Source of the DNA: Pontibacter diazotrophicus
GTDB taxonomy: Bacteria > Bacteroidota > Bacteroidia > Cytophagales > Hymenobacteraceae
Reading direction: 5' to 3'
DNA length: 64,000 bases
Assembly (NCBI RefSeq): GCF_003367245.1
Contig: NZ_QRGR01000012.1
Location: 1-64,000, forward strand
In this document: positions 1 through 9,053 of the stretch, piece after piece
Position numbering within the stretch: position 1 is the first letter of the stretch
Layout: each line of letters starts with the position of its first letter
Program-made: the position numbers and the translations under genes
The notes under the pieces: generated by a model
Databases searched by the model: none
Seen by the model: the letters and a program-made list of their open reading frames with translations, nothing else
Told to the model about the DNA's origin: nothing

Positions 1-54
1 TATCTTTTCTATACATTGCCATTGGGTGTCGGTTAAATCACTTAGGTAAGTCAT
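1..54 (-). CDS. IS5-type transposase, N-terminal fragment cut by the window edge
   Basis: Reading leftwards from an ATG at 54-52 gives 18 open codons, MTYLSDLTDTQWQCIEKI, running off the window. The pattern SDLTDxQWxxIE is the usual N-terminus of IS5-family DDE transposases of the DUF4096 type. Only the first residues are visible, so the catalytic domain, completeness and element family subgroup cannot be judged. The right end of the insertion sequence should lie within the next 50-150 bases, but I could not fix its terminal repeat without the other end. If intact, it would place an insertion sequence immediately downstream of the E1 dehydrogenase gene. Confidence 0.7.
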   Translation of the reverse strand, partial: MTYLSDLTDTQWQCIEKI

Positions 55-117
55 AAGTCTGCAAACTTTTCTTACCCAACAACCGGCACCTACTTTTCTA
101 TTCAACTAAATCAAAAC

Positions 118-135
118 AGCCTCTAAGGGAAGGCT
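118..135 (-). terminator. Possible terminator of the E1 gene
   Basis: Inverted repeat agcct / aggct with an 8-base loop. On the minus strand it is followed by a short T-rich run (gttttg). It lies about 80 bases beyond the E1 stop codon. The stem is short, so this is only a moderate call. Confidence 0.4.
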
Positions 136-215
136 CTTTTATTTTAATTTTATGATGGCAGTAAAATTTTAAGTGAAATTACTTTAGGTTAACATGCTGA
201 TGGTTGACTTTGAAC

Positions 216-2294
216 TTAGTAATTCAGCAAATCTTCCATAGCCGCAGCTACTTTATCCGGGTTCGGCAGCATCATCTTTTCCAGATCCACGTTCAACGGA
301 ATAGCCGGAAGATTAGCAGCTCCCAACGTATAGACAGGTGCGTCCAGCTTCTGAAAGCAGTCTTTTGACAAGCGCCCTGCCAGCGACTCTGCAAAGGAAT
401 TCATCAGCGGCTCCTCAGTCAGCACCAATGCTTTGCCATGCCGTTCTACAGATGCTTTCACAGTCTCATAATCAAGCGGGTTCAACGTACGGAGATCTAC
501 AATTTCTACACTTCCGGGATATTGTTTTGAAGCTGCTTTAGCCCAGTACACGCCCATGCCATACGTGATGACGGCCATACTGTTGCCCATGCGCAGCTCC
601 TGCTCATCAGCCTGCTGAACAATGCTGGCCTTACCGAGTGGCAGGATATAGTCAGCGTCAGGTTCAAAGGTTTTCGCGTCCTCGGTGCCTGGCACTTTAG
701 ACCAGTAAATGCCCTTGTGCTCCAGCATTACCACGGGGTTCGGGTCCAGGAAAGCTGCTTTCATCAGGCCCTTCATGTCGGCGGCATTGCTCGGGAATAC
801 TACTTTAATGCCCCGGATATTGAGCAGGGTCGACTCTATACTGCCGGAATGATAAGGACCGCCGCCTCCGTAAGCACCTATCGGCACCCGGATAAGGGAC
901 TGTACAGGAAATTGGCCGTTAGAGAGGTAGCAGCTTTTGGACAGTTCCTCTACTAATTGATTGATGCCCGGCCAGATATAATCGGCAAATTGGATTTCCA
1001 CTATCGCTTTAGCGCCAACTGCTGACATACCCGCCGTAGAACCAACTATGTAGGCTTCCTGTATCGGCGTATTAAATACGCGGGCATCGCCATATTTCTT
1101 CGCCAGCAGGGCTGCCTCCCGGAACACACCTCCCAACTCTCCCCCAACATCCTGCCCATAGAACAATGCTTCCGGATAAGTCTTCAGAATATCATCCACC
1201 GCATGCAGGGCTGCATCCACCATCGTTACTTTCTCAGCACCGACCGGTCTGCGCTCGCCCTTTTCTTCTGTAACAGGCGTAGGGGCAAATTCATGCTGAT
1301 CATATGTAGCCGGATCAGGCGCAGGTGCCTCTAATGCACGTTTGTAATCCTGTGCCACTGTATCCTTTGCTTCCTGCTCCAGCGCCTCTATTTCATCTTC
1401 AGAAACTTCCGCATCCAGCAAGGTCTGGCGCATCTGAGGGATAGGATCATTTACTGCATGCTGTTGCAGGTTGTCGCCCCGGTACCACTCGCGGCGCACG
1501 CCGGAGGTATGATGGCCCAGGAGCGGCACTTTAGCATGAACGAGTATAGGCCGGCGCACCTTACGGGCATATTCAAAAGCCACACGCATGCCTTCATACG
1601 ACTCCTCAAAGTCGGAGCCGTTTACGCGCAGGCGCTCCATTCCCTTGAAGCCAGCAGCAAACTCATAGGAATCCATGGCGCGCATTTCCTTTCCGGTAGC
1701 GGAGATACCCCAGTCATTGTCCTGCACGAGGTACACTATCGGCAATCCTTTCAGCACTGCCATCTGGAACGCCTCAGAGACTTCGCCCTCCGTTACAGCA
1801 CCATCTCCAATGGAACATAACGCCACGGGTTTCTCCTCGCCCTGCAGCAGGCCCTGGCCTTCCAGGTAAGAAATAGCGTGTGCCATACCGGTAGCCGGAA
1901 TTGCCTGCATGCCTGTGGCAGAACTCTGGTGCGGAATAATCGGAAAACCTTCACGCTTCAGTGAAGGATGGCCATAATAGGTGCGCCCGCCTGAGAAAGG
2001 GTCATCTGCTTTCGCCATAAGCTGCAGCATGAGCTCGTAAGGCTGCAGACCTATACCCAGCAGCATCGCATCATCCCGGTAGTAGAGAGAGGCGTAATCG
2101 TAAGGCTGAAGCTGGAAAGCTGCTGCTAACTGAATGGCTTCGTGTCCGCGCGAGGTACTGTGCACGTACTTGCTGCAGATTGCTTTATTTTCTTCATAGG
2201 TGTCTGCCAGCGTTTTGGCAGTTATCATGAGTTGGTAAGCCTTTTTTAACAGATCAACGTCCAGTTTTACAGCTTCCAAAGAATCTTTTACCAT
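216..2294 (-). CDS. Fused alpha/beta E1 component of a 2-oxoacid dehydrogenase
   Basis: Thiamine-diphosphate-dependent E1 with both subunits in one 692-residue chain, an arrangement common in Bacteroidota. It decarboxylates a 2-oxoacid and passes the acyl group to a lipoylated E2; branched-chain 2-oxoacids or pyruvate are the likely substrates. Residues 1-340 form the alpha part, with the ThDP/Mg motif GDGAVTEG at 163-170 closed by QDN at 191-193. Residues 355-692 form the beta part (PIQEAYIVGSTAGMSAVG, then the transketolase C-terminal domain). E2 and E3 are not in the window, so substrate choice stays open. The ATG at 2294 is supported by a -7 promoter box about 20 bases upstream. It stands alone, convergent with whatever lies left of 216. 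Confidence 0.88.
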   Translation of the reverse strand: MVKDSLEAVKLDVDLLKKAYQLMITAKTLADTYEENKAICSKYVHSTSRGHEAIQLAAAFQLQPYDYASLYYRDDAMLLGIGLQPYELMLQLMAKADDPFSGGRTYYGHPSLKREGFPIIPHQSSATGMQAIPATGMAHAISYLEGQGLLQGEEKPVALCSIGDGAVTEGEVSEAFQMAVLKGLPIVYLVQDNDWGISATGKEMRAMDSYEFAAGFKGMERLRVNGSDFEESYEGMRVAFEYARKVRRPILVHAKVPLLGHHTSGVRREWYRGDNLQQHAVNDPIPQMRQTLLDAEVSEDEIEALEQEAKDTVAQDYKRALEAPAPDPATYDQHEFAPTPVTEEKGERRPVGAEKVTMVDAALHAVDDILKTYPEALFYGQDVGGELGGVFREAALLAKKYGDARVFNTPIQEAYIVGSTAGMSAVGAKAIVEIQFADYIWPGINQLVEELSKSCYLSNGQFPVQSLIRVPIGAYGGGGPYHSGSIESTLLNIRGIKVVFPSNAADMKGLMKAAFLDPNPVVMLEHKGIYWSKVPGTEDAKTFEPDADYILPLGKASIVQQADEQELRMGNSMAVITYGMGVYWAKAASKQYPGSVEIVDLRTLNPLDYETVKASVERHGKALVLTEEPLMNSFAESLAGRLSKDCFQKLDAPVYTLGAANLPAIPLNVDLEKMMLPNPDKVAAAMEDLLNY

Positions 2295-2313
2295 AATTTT
2301 GTATTGGTTTGCC

Positions 2314-2345
2314 CAAATTTACGAATTTCCGGCCTCTTCCTAAAA
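2314..2345 (-). promoter_or_regulatory. Bacteroidota-type promoter of the E1 gene
   Basis: On the minus strand TAAATTTG (2321-2314) matches the Bacteroidota -7 consensus TAnnTTTG exactly. TTTT at 2345-2342, 20 bases upstream, is an imperfect -33 element. The start codon follows about 20 bases downstream, leaving a short leader. Confidence 0.55.
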
Positions 2346-2451
2346 TTTGCCACTTGCTTCGGTTGTACGCTTTTCATTTGGTAATTTTACTCCTGATATA
2401 GATATATTTTTTAAGTACCTGGTATTCATTCAGGATAAATTCCCCTCTGTT

Positions 2452-2459
2452 TATGTTTG
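2452..2459 (+). promoter_or_regulatory. Candidate -7 promoter box upstream of hemF
   Basis: TATGTTTG fits TAnnTTTG exactly and lies 63 bases before the hemF ATG. No convincing TTTG is seen at the -33 distance, so this rests on the -7 element alone. Confidence 0.4.
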
Positions 2460-2522
2460 TTCTTTAGCAAATATGAATACAGGAACAGTAAATAATTGTT
2501 TTAACCCCGCAGCCACACAATC

Positions 2523-3422
2523 ATGTTCAGAGAAGAAGTAGAGGCGTTTATGCGCCAGTTTCAGAAAGACCTATTCCAAGCCCTGGAAGCCTGCGATGGC
2601 GGCGCTACCTTCAGTGCCGACGAGTGGCAGCATGAGAGTGGTGGAGGCGGCATCTCCCGCGTGATAGAAGGCGGGAATGTGCTGGAGAAAGGCGGCGTGA
2701 ACTTTTCTGCCGTGGAGGGTGAACTCTCCCCTGCTTTCATGAAAATGCTGCTGATGCCAGACCCTAATTATTTTGCCACAGGTGTATCAGTTGTCATGCA
2801 CCCGCACAGCCCGATGGTGCCCATCACGCACATGAACGTGCGCTACTTTGAGGCTGGAGACGGACAAGCCTGGTTCGGCGGCGGCATAGACCTCACCCCT
2901 ATTTACCTGGACCTGAAACAGGCAAAGGAGTTTCATGAGCAGATGAAAGCGGTATGCGACAAGCACCACCCCTCCTACTACCCGGAGTTTAAAAAGTGGG
3001 CAGACGATTATTTTTTTAATGAGCACCGGGAAGAAACCCGGGGTGTAGGCGGCATTTTCTTTGACCGCTTATCAGCTAACGAGGAGTTTACTATAGAAGA
3101 GCGTTTTGCATTTGTGCGTGATGTGGCCTATGCCTTTATTCCCTTCTATACCTCCATCATGAACCAGAACCGCGACCTGCCTTATGGGGAGCGGGAGAAA
3201 CAGTGGCAGTTGCTGCGCCGGGGCCGCTATGTGGAGTTTAACTTAGTGTATGACCGGGGTACTAAGTTTGGGCTGCTCACGAAAGGCCGAATCGAATCTA
3301 TCCTGATGAGCCTACCTACGCACGCCTCCTGGATCTATAATTTTACACCGGAGCCAGGCAGCGCCGAGGAACAGACGCAGGCATACCTGAAAAAGGAGAT
3401 TGACTGGCTACAGGTGCAATAG
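2523..3422 (+). CDS. hemF: Oxygen-dependent coproporphyrinogen III oxidase
   Basis: Converts coproporphyrinogen III to protoporphyrinogen IX by two O2-dependent oxidative decarboxylations in haem synthesis; a soluble cytoplasmic homodimer. The 299 residues match the usual HemF length (about 300). Conserved blocks are all present: the histidine-rich HPHSPMVPITHMNVRYF starting at residue 93, WFGGGIDLTPIY at 117-128, and the C-terminal VEFNLVYDRGTKFGL. Dependence on HemF indicates an organism that makes haem under aerobic conditions. A PAP2 gene starts 6 bases downstream and the TonB receptor follows, so they may share a transcript even though they have no obvious common function. Confidence 0.95.
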   Translation: MFREEVEAFMRQFQKDLFQALEACDGGATFSADEWQHESGGGGISRVIEGGNVLEKGGVNFSAVEGELSPAFMKMLLMPDPNYFATGVSVVMHPHSPMVPITHMNVRYFEAGDGQAWFGGGIDLTPIYLDLKQAKEFHEQMKAVCDKHHPSYYPEFKKWADDYFFNEHREETRGVGGIFFDRLSANEEFTIEERFAFVRDVAYAFIPFYTSIMNQNRDLPYGEREKQWQLLRRGRYVEFNLVYDRGTKFGLLTKGRIESILMSLPTHASWIYNFTPEPGSAEEQTQAYLKKEIDWLQVQ

Positions 3423-3428
3423 GGGAAT

Positions 3429-4001
3429 ATGGAAGAACTGGAGCAACTCGATCAAGACCTGTTCGTTTACCTCAACGACATGCAGAATCCTTTCTGGGAT
3501 GCCGTGATGGTCTTTGTCTCAAATAAGTACGTCTGGATACCTTTTTACCTGGGCCTCATCGTTTACCTCGTGTGGCGCTACCGGAAGCAGAGCATCCCGA
3601 TGCTGCTGTTGGCTATCGTTGCGGTTGGGCTGGCAGATTTTGTGGCCTCAGGAGTTTTCAAACCTTACTTCGCACGCCTGCGCCCTTGTCACGATCCGGA
3701 GCTTTCTGCTGTGGTGAACATTGTGCAAGGCTGTGGCGGCCGGTTTGGCTTTATGTCATCACACGCTTCCACAGGCTTTGCACTTGCTGTGTTCTTTAAC
3801 CTGATTCTCTCTGACCGCTACCTGATTTTTAAGATTGTGCTGGTGGTCTGGGCGGTGGTGGTATCCTACAGCCGCATCTACCTGGGGGTGCATTATCCCG
3901 GCGATACGATTGGAGGGGCTTTACTGGGTTCTTTCTTTGCTTATTGTTGTTCGCTCGGTTATACTATACTTTTAAACAAATATCCCTCTCTTATACGTTA
4001 A
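3429..4001 (+). CDS. PAP2-family membrane phosphatase
   Basis: Integral membrane acid phosphatase of the type-2 phosphatidic acid phosphatase family, likely acting on phosphatidate, undecaprenyl pyrophosphate or lipid A phosphates. The 190 residues carry all three catalytic signatures: K78 with RP at 85-86 (KPYFARLRP), SSH at 110-112, and SR at 148-149 with H155 and D159 (SRIYLGVHYPGD). About five membrane segments lie around them (37-50, 56-76, 115-128, 132-147, 161-180). The active site would face the periplasm, as in other family members. It starts 6 bases after hemF and ends 9 bases before the TonB receptor, so co-transcription is likely. The exact lipid substrate cannot be told from sequence. 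Confidence 0.85.
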   Translation: MEELEQLDQDLFVYLNDMQNPFWDAVMVFVSNKYVWIPFYLGLIVYLVWRYRKQSIPMLLLAIVAVGLADFVASGVFKPYFARLRPCHDPELSAVVNIVQGCGGRFGFMSSHASTGFALAVFFNLILSDRYLIFKIVLVVWAVVVSYSRIYLGVHYPGDTIGGALLGSFFAYCCSLGYTILLNKYPSLIR

Positions 4002-4010
4002 ACCTTTAGG

Positions 4011-6428
4011 ATGAAAAGCTGTTCTTCCATCATCTATAAAACAGCCACTGGTTTGCGCATAAACAGCATCAAATCTCTATTTGCGATATTACTTTTTTTT
4101 GCTTTTGCCCCCGCATCAGCACAGGATAACTACAGGCTTTCCGGACGTGTGGTAGATGCCCTAACTGGTGAGGGACTGGCAGGAGCTTCCGTTTCCCTGC
4201 AGGAGCGCATTAGCATAGGTGCTATTACAGAAACAAATGGAAGCTTCTCTCTGACTGCTCCAGCCGGTACCTATACCGTTGTGGCCAAATACATCGGCTA
4301 CGACGACGCAAAGCAGGTGCTTGAGTTAGATCAGAATCGCCAGGTTAACATAAAATTAGCACCAACAGCATATGGGGTTAAGGAGGTGGAAGTGGTGGCG
4401 GAACGGCAGCAGCCTATTACCCAAACAGCTACCCTGGGGCAACTGGAACTGCCAATGGAAACCATCAAAACACTTCCGGTTCTTTTTGGAGAGCTGGATA
4501 TATTAAAAACAATTCAACTGCTACCGGGCGTGCAGTCGGGTGGCGAGGGCAACACGGGCTTTTATGTGCGTGGCGGAGGAGCCGACCAGAATCTGGTGCT
4601 GCTCGACAACGCCGTCGTTTATAATCCAGGGCACCTGCTGAACTTCTTTTCAGTGTTCAACAGCGATGCCATAGCAAACACCACCCTGATCAAAGGAAAC
4701 ATGCCTGCCCGTTACGGTGGGCGCCTCTCTTCTGTACTCGACATAGAAATGAGAGAAGGCGACATGTCTGATTTCAGTGCAGAGGGTGGCATTGGTTTGA
4801 TCTCTTCGCGGCTTACGGTGCAGGGACCAATTGTAGAGGACAAGGCTTCTTTTATCTTTTCCGGTCGCCGTACTTATATTGATGCCATTCTGAACCCGTT
4901 CCTGAAAAACACAGAACAAGGCGGCGTGCCATTCCGGTTTTACGACCTGAACGGTAAACTCACTTATGCTTTGTCTGCAAAGGATAAATTGACTCTGAGC
5001 GGTTACTATGGGCGGGACATTGGGGACCTGCGCTTATCAGATGGTCGCTTTACCTCTGAGTTTTCATGGGGCAATGCCACGGCCACTGCCAGATGGAATC
5101 ACCAGTTCAGCGACAAGCTGTTTATGGATGTATCAGGGGTGTTCAGCAACTATCAGTTTGAGTTTAACTGGGACTTTGGAGGCTATAATACTGTGCTGCA
5201 GACGGGTGTGGAGGATTATAGCCTGAATGTAGATTTTGATTTCACCCCGAATGTGCGGCATCACCTGCAGTATGGGGTGCAGTATACGTACCATACGCTT
5301 CGCCCCCGCACAGGCGAGGCGGAGGGCGAAGATGGAGAAACTTTTGGCACCAGCCAGGTTCTGCCCAAATATGCCCACGAAACGGCCCTCTATGTGTCGG
5401 ATGATTGGAATGTGACGGACAAGCTGCTTGTTAGCTTGGGTTTGCGCAGCAGCCACTTTATGCAGGTGGGGCCATTCAGCTATTACCACTTTAATGAGAA
5501 TAACATGGTTACAGACTCCACCAGGTATGGAAGCGGTGAGAAAGTGAAGTCTTTCCAGGCGCTGGAGCCAAGGGCATCTGCAAGGTATACACTCAGTGAT
5601 CAGTCGTCTGTAAAAACTGGCTTTGCCCGTTCTGCACAATATCTTCATTTGGTCTCTAACGCTTATACTACCCTGCCACTGGATGTGTGGGTGCCGAGTT
5701 CTGCTATCGTAGAGCCACAACGCGCGACACAATATGCCCTGGGCTATTTCCGAAGCTTTGCTCAAAACCAGTATGAAGGTTCTGTGGAAGTATACTACAA
5801 AGACCTGGAAAACCAGTTAGAGTATAGAGAAGGCTTTGCCCCCGGCCCCAGCAACCGCGACCTGGAATACGAGTTTGTGAGTGGCAGTGGCGAATCGTAC
5901 GGTGTGGAGCTTTTTATGCGCAAAAACTATGGTGATTTGCAGGGCTGGGTGGGCTATACGCTGTCTAAAACTACACGCCAGTTCCCGGAGCTAAACAATA
6001 GCAGAGAGTTTCCTGCCCGTTTCGACCGACGCCACGACCTCTCGCTGGTGGGCAGTTATAAGTATAACAACCGCTGGACCTTTGGTGGCAGCTTTATTTT
6101 TGGAACTGGCCAGGCGACTACTTTGCCTTTGCGGCGCTATTACCTGGAAGGCACCATTAATTACCAGTATGGCGACCGTAACAGCTTCAGGATGCAGCCC
6201 ACGCACCGTCTCGATTTATCGGCAACGTTGGAAGGTAAAGACCGCGAACGCATTAAATCTAACTGGACATTCTCTATTTACAACGTGTATGGTCGGCGGA
6301 ACCCATTCCTGTACTATGTCGATAACGAGGGCAGCCTGTCAAATCAGAACCTGAAACTGCAGGCGAAGAAAGTATCTATTATCCCGTTCCCGCTGCCTTC
6401 TGTTACCTGGAACTTTATCTGGAAATAG
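4011..6428 (+). CDS. TonB-dependent outer-membrane receptor with carboxypeptidase-like N-terminal domain
   Basis: 805-residue outer-membrane receptor. A signal peptide occupies about residues 1-38 (LLFFAFAPASAQ). Residues 41-125 form a beta-sandwich carboxypeptidase-regulatory-like domain (SGRVVDALTGEGLAGASV). The plug spans about 130-235 (VRGGGADQNLVLLDNAVVYNP), and the remainder is a 22-strand barrel ending in the aromatic W-N-F-I-W-K tail that suits outer-membrane insertion. It is followed after 2 bases by a DUF4249 lipoprotein, the standard partner of this receptor subtype in Bacteroidota; no SusD gene is present. The ligand is unknown. The proximity to hemF is suggestive of nothing firm, since hemF and PAP2 are housekeeping. 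Confidence 0.9.
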   Translation: MKSCSSIIYKTATGLRINSIKSLFAILLFFAFAPASAQDNYRLSGRVVDALTGEGLAGASVSLQERISIGAITETNGSFSLTAPAGTYTVVAKYIGYDDAKQVLELDQNRQVNIKLAPTAYGVKEVEVVAERQQPITQTATLGQLELPMETIKTLPVLFGELDILKTIQLLPGVQSGGEGNTGFYVRGGGADQNLVLLDNAVVYNPGHLLNFFSVFNSDAIANTTLIKGNMPARYGGRLSSVLDIEMREGDMSDFSAEGGIGLISSRLTVQGPIVEDKASFIFSGRRTYIDAILNPFLKNTEQGGVPFRFYDLNGKLTYALSAKDKLTLSGYYGRDIGDLRLSDGRFTSEFSWGNATATARWNHQFSDKLFMDVSGVFSNYQFEFNWDFGGYNTVLQTGVEDYSLNVDFDFTPNVRHHLQYGVQYTYHTLRPRTGEAEGEDGETFGTSQVLPKYAHETALYVSDDWNVTDKLLVSLGLRSSHFMQVGPFSYYHFNENNMVTDSTRYGSGEKVKSFQALEPRASARYTLSDQSSVKTGFARSAQYLHLVSNAYTTLPLDVWVPSSAIVEPQRATQYALGYFRSFAQNQYEGSVEVYYKDLENQLEYREGFAPGPSNRDLEYEFVSGSGESYGVELFMRKNYGDLQGWVGYTLSKTTRQFPELNNSREFPARFDRRHDLSLVGSYKYNNRWTFGGSFIFGTGQATTLPLRRYYLEGTINYQYGDRNSFRMQPTHRLDLSATLEGKDRERIKSNWTFSIYNVYGRRNPFLYYVDNEGSLSNQNLKLQAKKVSIIPFPLPSVTWNFIWK

Positions 6429-6430
6429 AT

Positions 6431-7366
6431 ATGAAAATACGACCTTCGATTTTTTGTTTGTTGATGTTTTTGCTACTCACTGGTTGTGAGGAGGACCTGA
6501 ATTTGATCCTTCCTGAAGGAGAGGAAATGCTTGTGGTGGAGGGGCATATAGAACAAGGTACCCCACCAGTAATAGTGCTAACACGGTCAGTGCCTGTTTT
6601 CTCAGATCTATCTGTAGAAGCGCTGGAGCAAAGCTTTGTGCACGATGCACAGGTGACGGTAACAAGCAACGGGCAAGCGTATATGCTGCAGGAAGTAGCC
6701 TCACCGGCGTTTTCCGAAGAGCTGCGGCAGATCGTAAGCGTGCAACTAGGGATTCCGGCGGAGCAGCTAAGGCGCAACAGCGGCTTTTTATTCTATGTTT
6801 ACACAACTGATGAGTTGATGGGTGAAGTGGGGCAAAGCTACCGGCTGCGCATCAGTCAGGAAGGCAGGTTGCTCACCGCAACTACTACCATACCGCAGCT
6901 CAACCCGCTCGATTCGCTCTGGACAGTACCCCACCCTGACCCGCAGGAGGATAGCCTGAGGATTCTCTATTATGGTTATACTGACCCGGACACGCTGGGT
7001 AACAGCATCCGCTACTTTACCAAGCGTAATAACGAGCCTTTTTTTCCCGGCCTGTTTACCTCTGTCTTCAACGACGAACTGGTCAACGGCAGCTCCATCA
7101 GCTTTCCGCTGGACCGTGGAGAGCCAAAGGGACAGGCAGAGATAAACGAGGAATTATATAGTTACTTCGGTGTAGGTGATACAGTTATCGTGCGTTGGTC
7201 CGCCATCGATTTGCCGCACTACCGCTTCTGGTATAGCCTGGAGAATGAACAGAACAGCAACGGCAGTCCCATTGGCACTCCTAACATTACACAATCTAAC
7301 ATAGAAGGAGGCCTCGGCATCTGGGGCGGCTACGGCGTTACTTACCACACCATTGTAGTTGAATAA
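6431..7366 (+). CDS. DUF4249-family lipoprotein, partner of the TonB-dependent receptor
   Basis: 311-residue exported lipoprotein: a hydrophobic leader of residues 1-18 ends in the lipobox LLTGC with Cys19 as the acylated residue. The following sequence (E-G-H-I-E-Q-G at about 38-44, then beta-rich segments with YRLRI and TTTIPQ) fits the DUF4249 family, which is encoded beside TonB receptors in Bacteroidota and is thought to work with them at the outer membrane. The gene begins 2 bases after the receptor stop, so the two are almost certainly translated from one mRNA. The molecular function of DUF4249 has not been established. It ends the transcription unit; an inverted repeat follows. Confidence 0.8.
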   Translation: MKIRPSIFCLLMFLLLTGCEEDLNLILPEGEEMLVVEGHIEQGTPPVIVLTRSVPVFSDLSVEALEQSFVHDAQVTVTSNGQAYMLQEVASPAFSEELRQIVSVQLGIPAEQLRRNSGFLFYVYTTDELMGEVGQSYRLRISQEGRLLTATTTIPQLNPLDSLWTVPHPDPQEDSLRILYYGYTDPDTLGNSIRYFTKRNNEPFFPGLFTSVFNDELVNGSSISFPLDRGEPKGQAEINEELYSYFGVGDTVIVRWSAIDLPHYRFWYSLENEQNSNGSPIGTPNITQSNIEGGLGIWGGYGVTYHTIVVE

Positions 7367-7378
7367 TAGAATAACCGA

Positions 7379-7440
7379 ATTTTGAATAACTGAATAAACA
7401 TAGATAATTTTCTCTGTGCTTAAATGCCGTTATTCAAAAT
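7379..7440. repeat. 12-bp inverted repeat between convergent genes
   Basis: attttgaataac (7379-7390) and gttattcaaaat (7429-7440) are perfect reverse complements separated by 38 bases. They sit exactly between the ends of the DUF4249 gene and riboflavin synthase. AT-rich arms make it a weak intrinsic terminator; it could also be the ends of a tiny decayed mobile repeat. Confidence 0.55.
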
Positions 7441-7443
7441 AAA

Positions 7444-8028
7444 TTACTTCCCCAGCAGGCGCGCTACGTACTTGCCAATAATATCAAATTCAAGATTAAC
7501 CGTGTCGCCGGGCTTTACGTGCTGCAGGTTGGTGTGCTCGTAGGTATAGGGTATGATCGCCACAGAGAAAGAATCTTCTCTGGAGTTCACGACTGTCAGG
7601 CTGATACCATTCACACAGATGGAGCCTTTCTCTACTGTAACATTCCCTTTGGAGGCATCATACCGGAAGGTGAATACCCAGCTTCCGTTCTCATCTTCTA
7701 CTGATTCGCAGACAGCGGTCTGATCTACGTGGCCTTGCACTACGTGCCCGTCGAAACGGCCATTGGCTTGCATGCAGCGCTCCAGGTTCACGATATCCCC
7801 CTCCTTCAAATTACTCAGGTTTGTTTTTTGCAGCGTCTCGTCAATGGCTGTCACCGTATAGGCATCACCTTCTATGTTTACCACCGTTAGGCAAACACCA
7901 TTGTGAGCCACACTCTGGTCAATCTTCAGCTCATTTGTAAATGGGGCACTGAGGGTAAAATGCCTGTTCGTGTTTTCCTCACGGATTTTAGTGATACGTC
8001 CTAACGTCTCTATAATTCCTGTAAACAT
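7444..8028 (-). CDS. ribE: Riboflavin synthase, alpha subunit
   Basis: Dismutates two 6,7-dimethyl-8-ribityllumazine molecules into riboflavin and the pyrimidinedione precursor, the last step of vitamin B2 synthesis. 194 residues, made of two homologous lumazine-binding barrels (about 1-95 and 96-190). Each has the family signature: MFTGIIETLG at the N-terminus, and the paired VAHNGVCLTVVN (about 40-51) and ICVNGISLTVVN (about 135-146). The chain is slightly short of the E. coli enzyme (213) because of the C-terminal tail, as is common. It is monocistronic here; no FMN riboswitch was recognised in the 220 bases upstream. Confidence 0.94.
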   Translation of the reverse strand: MFTGIIETLGRITKIREENTNRHFTLSAPFTNELKIDQSVAHNGVCLTVVNIEGDAYTVTAIDETLQKTNLSNLKEGDIVNLERCMQANGRFDGHVVQGHVDQTAVCESVEDENGSWVFTFRYDASKGNVTVEKGSICVNGISLTVVNSREDSFSVAIIPYTYEHTNLQHVKPGDTVNLEFDIIGKYVARLLGK

Positions 8029-8282
8029 TTTCCTGCTTTATATGTGTAGTAGATGTTTGGCAGCAAACAAAAAGCAGCACGACTGTCTGCTAATACTACC
8101 TTCATTTCATTTACCAAAATTAACTTATTTCAACGGCTAATCTTCCAGCAACACCTTTTTAATAACAGTTAAAGTATGAAATAAGAAGCATATTTGAGCA
8201 GGTATGCTTAATTTCGCATAGCTACGGTACCTCATAAAGGCATTGTAGCATGTATGGTAATATCATAAAGAACAAACTAGAG

Positions 8283-8942
8283 ATGGAAACAGATTCGTAC
8301 AGACACAAAGGCATGCGCCGTGCATTAATCAAAATACTGCAGGAGAAAGGCATTCGCGATCCACGCGTGCTGGCTGCCATTGAGGCTGTACCAAGGCATT
8401 ACTTTTTCGAGAAAGCGTTTCTGGAGCAGGCTTATCAGGACAAAGCATTCCCGATTGGGGAAGGTCAGACTATTTCACAGCCTTACACGGTCGCTTTTCA
8501 GACAGAGTTACTGAACCTGAAGCCAACAGACAAGGTACTGGAAATTGGCACCGGCTCTGGCTACCAGTGCTCTGTGCTGCTGCAACTGACACCGCATGTG
8601 TATACCATAGAATATAACCGTGTGCTGTATGAGAAGGCGCTTCTGTTCTTTAAGAAGTATGGGCTGAAGCCGCATACCTTTCATGGAGATGGCTCAGAAG
8701 GGCTGCCCGCCTATGCCCCCTACGATAAAATTATAGTGACTGCTGGTGCTCCCGGTGTGCCAAAGAGCCTGGTACGGCAGTTAAATGTGGGAGGCTCGCT
8801 GGTAATTCCTGTGGGAAATGAAAAGAGCCAGAAAATGATGCGGATTACGCAGGTGGAACAAAATGAATTTACCAAAGAGGCGTTCAGCAGCTTTAAATTT
8901 GTGCCGCTTTTAGGAAAATCTGGCTGGGAAAGGGAAATGTAG
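8283..8942 (+). CDS. pcm: Protein-L-isoaspartate O-methyltransferase
   Basis: Repairs aged proteins by SAM-dependent methylation of L-isoaspartyl residues. From the ATG at 8283 the protein has 219 residues. QTISQP at 62-67 and the SAM-binding LEIGTGSG at 86-93 are diagnostic; the C-terminal KFVPLLG block is also typical. An upstream in-frame ATG at 8250 would add 11 residues (MYGNIIKNKLE); I prefer 8283 because family members usually start immediately before the DxYRHKGMR segment. No neighbour appears functionally linked. The region 8029-8249 between it and ribE is AT-rich spacer carrying their divergent promoters. Confidence 0.9.
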   Translation: METDSYRHKGMRRALIKILQEKGIRDPRVLAAIEAVPRHYFFEKAFLEQAYQDKAFPIGEGQTISQPYTVAFQTELLNLKPTDKVLEIGTGSGYQCSVLLQLTPHVYTIEYNRVLYEKALLFFKKYGLKPHTFHGDGSEGLPAYAPYDKIIVTAGAPGVPKSLVRQLNVGGSLVIPVGNEKSQKMMRITQVEQNEFTKEAFSSFKFVPLLGKSGWEREM

Positions 8943-9053
8943 CGAGTCAGCATTTTTATATCAAAACAGCAGGTTTAAAGAGAGAGAACAATATCCTGCT
9001 AAGGATGCAACCCATTGACATAGTACTTCATCTTTGTAGGAAACTAAAAAACT

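Noticed and set aside
5133..5765. 210-codon frame antisense to the TonB receptor
   Set aside because: A shadow of the receptor gene, with no recognisable protein features.
8181..8220. Promoter TTTG...TAATTTCG upstream of pcm
   Set aside because: Spacing of only 12 bases does not fit the Bacteroidota -33/-7 arrangement.
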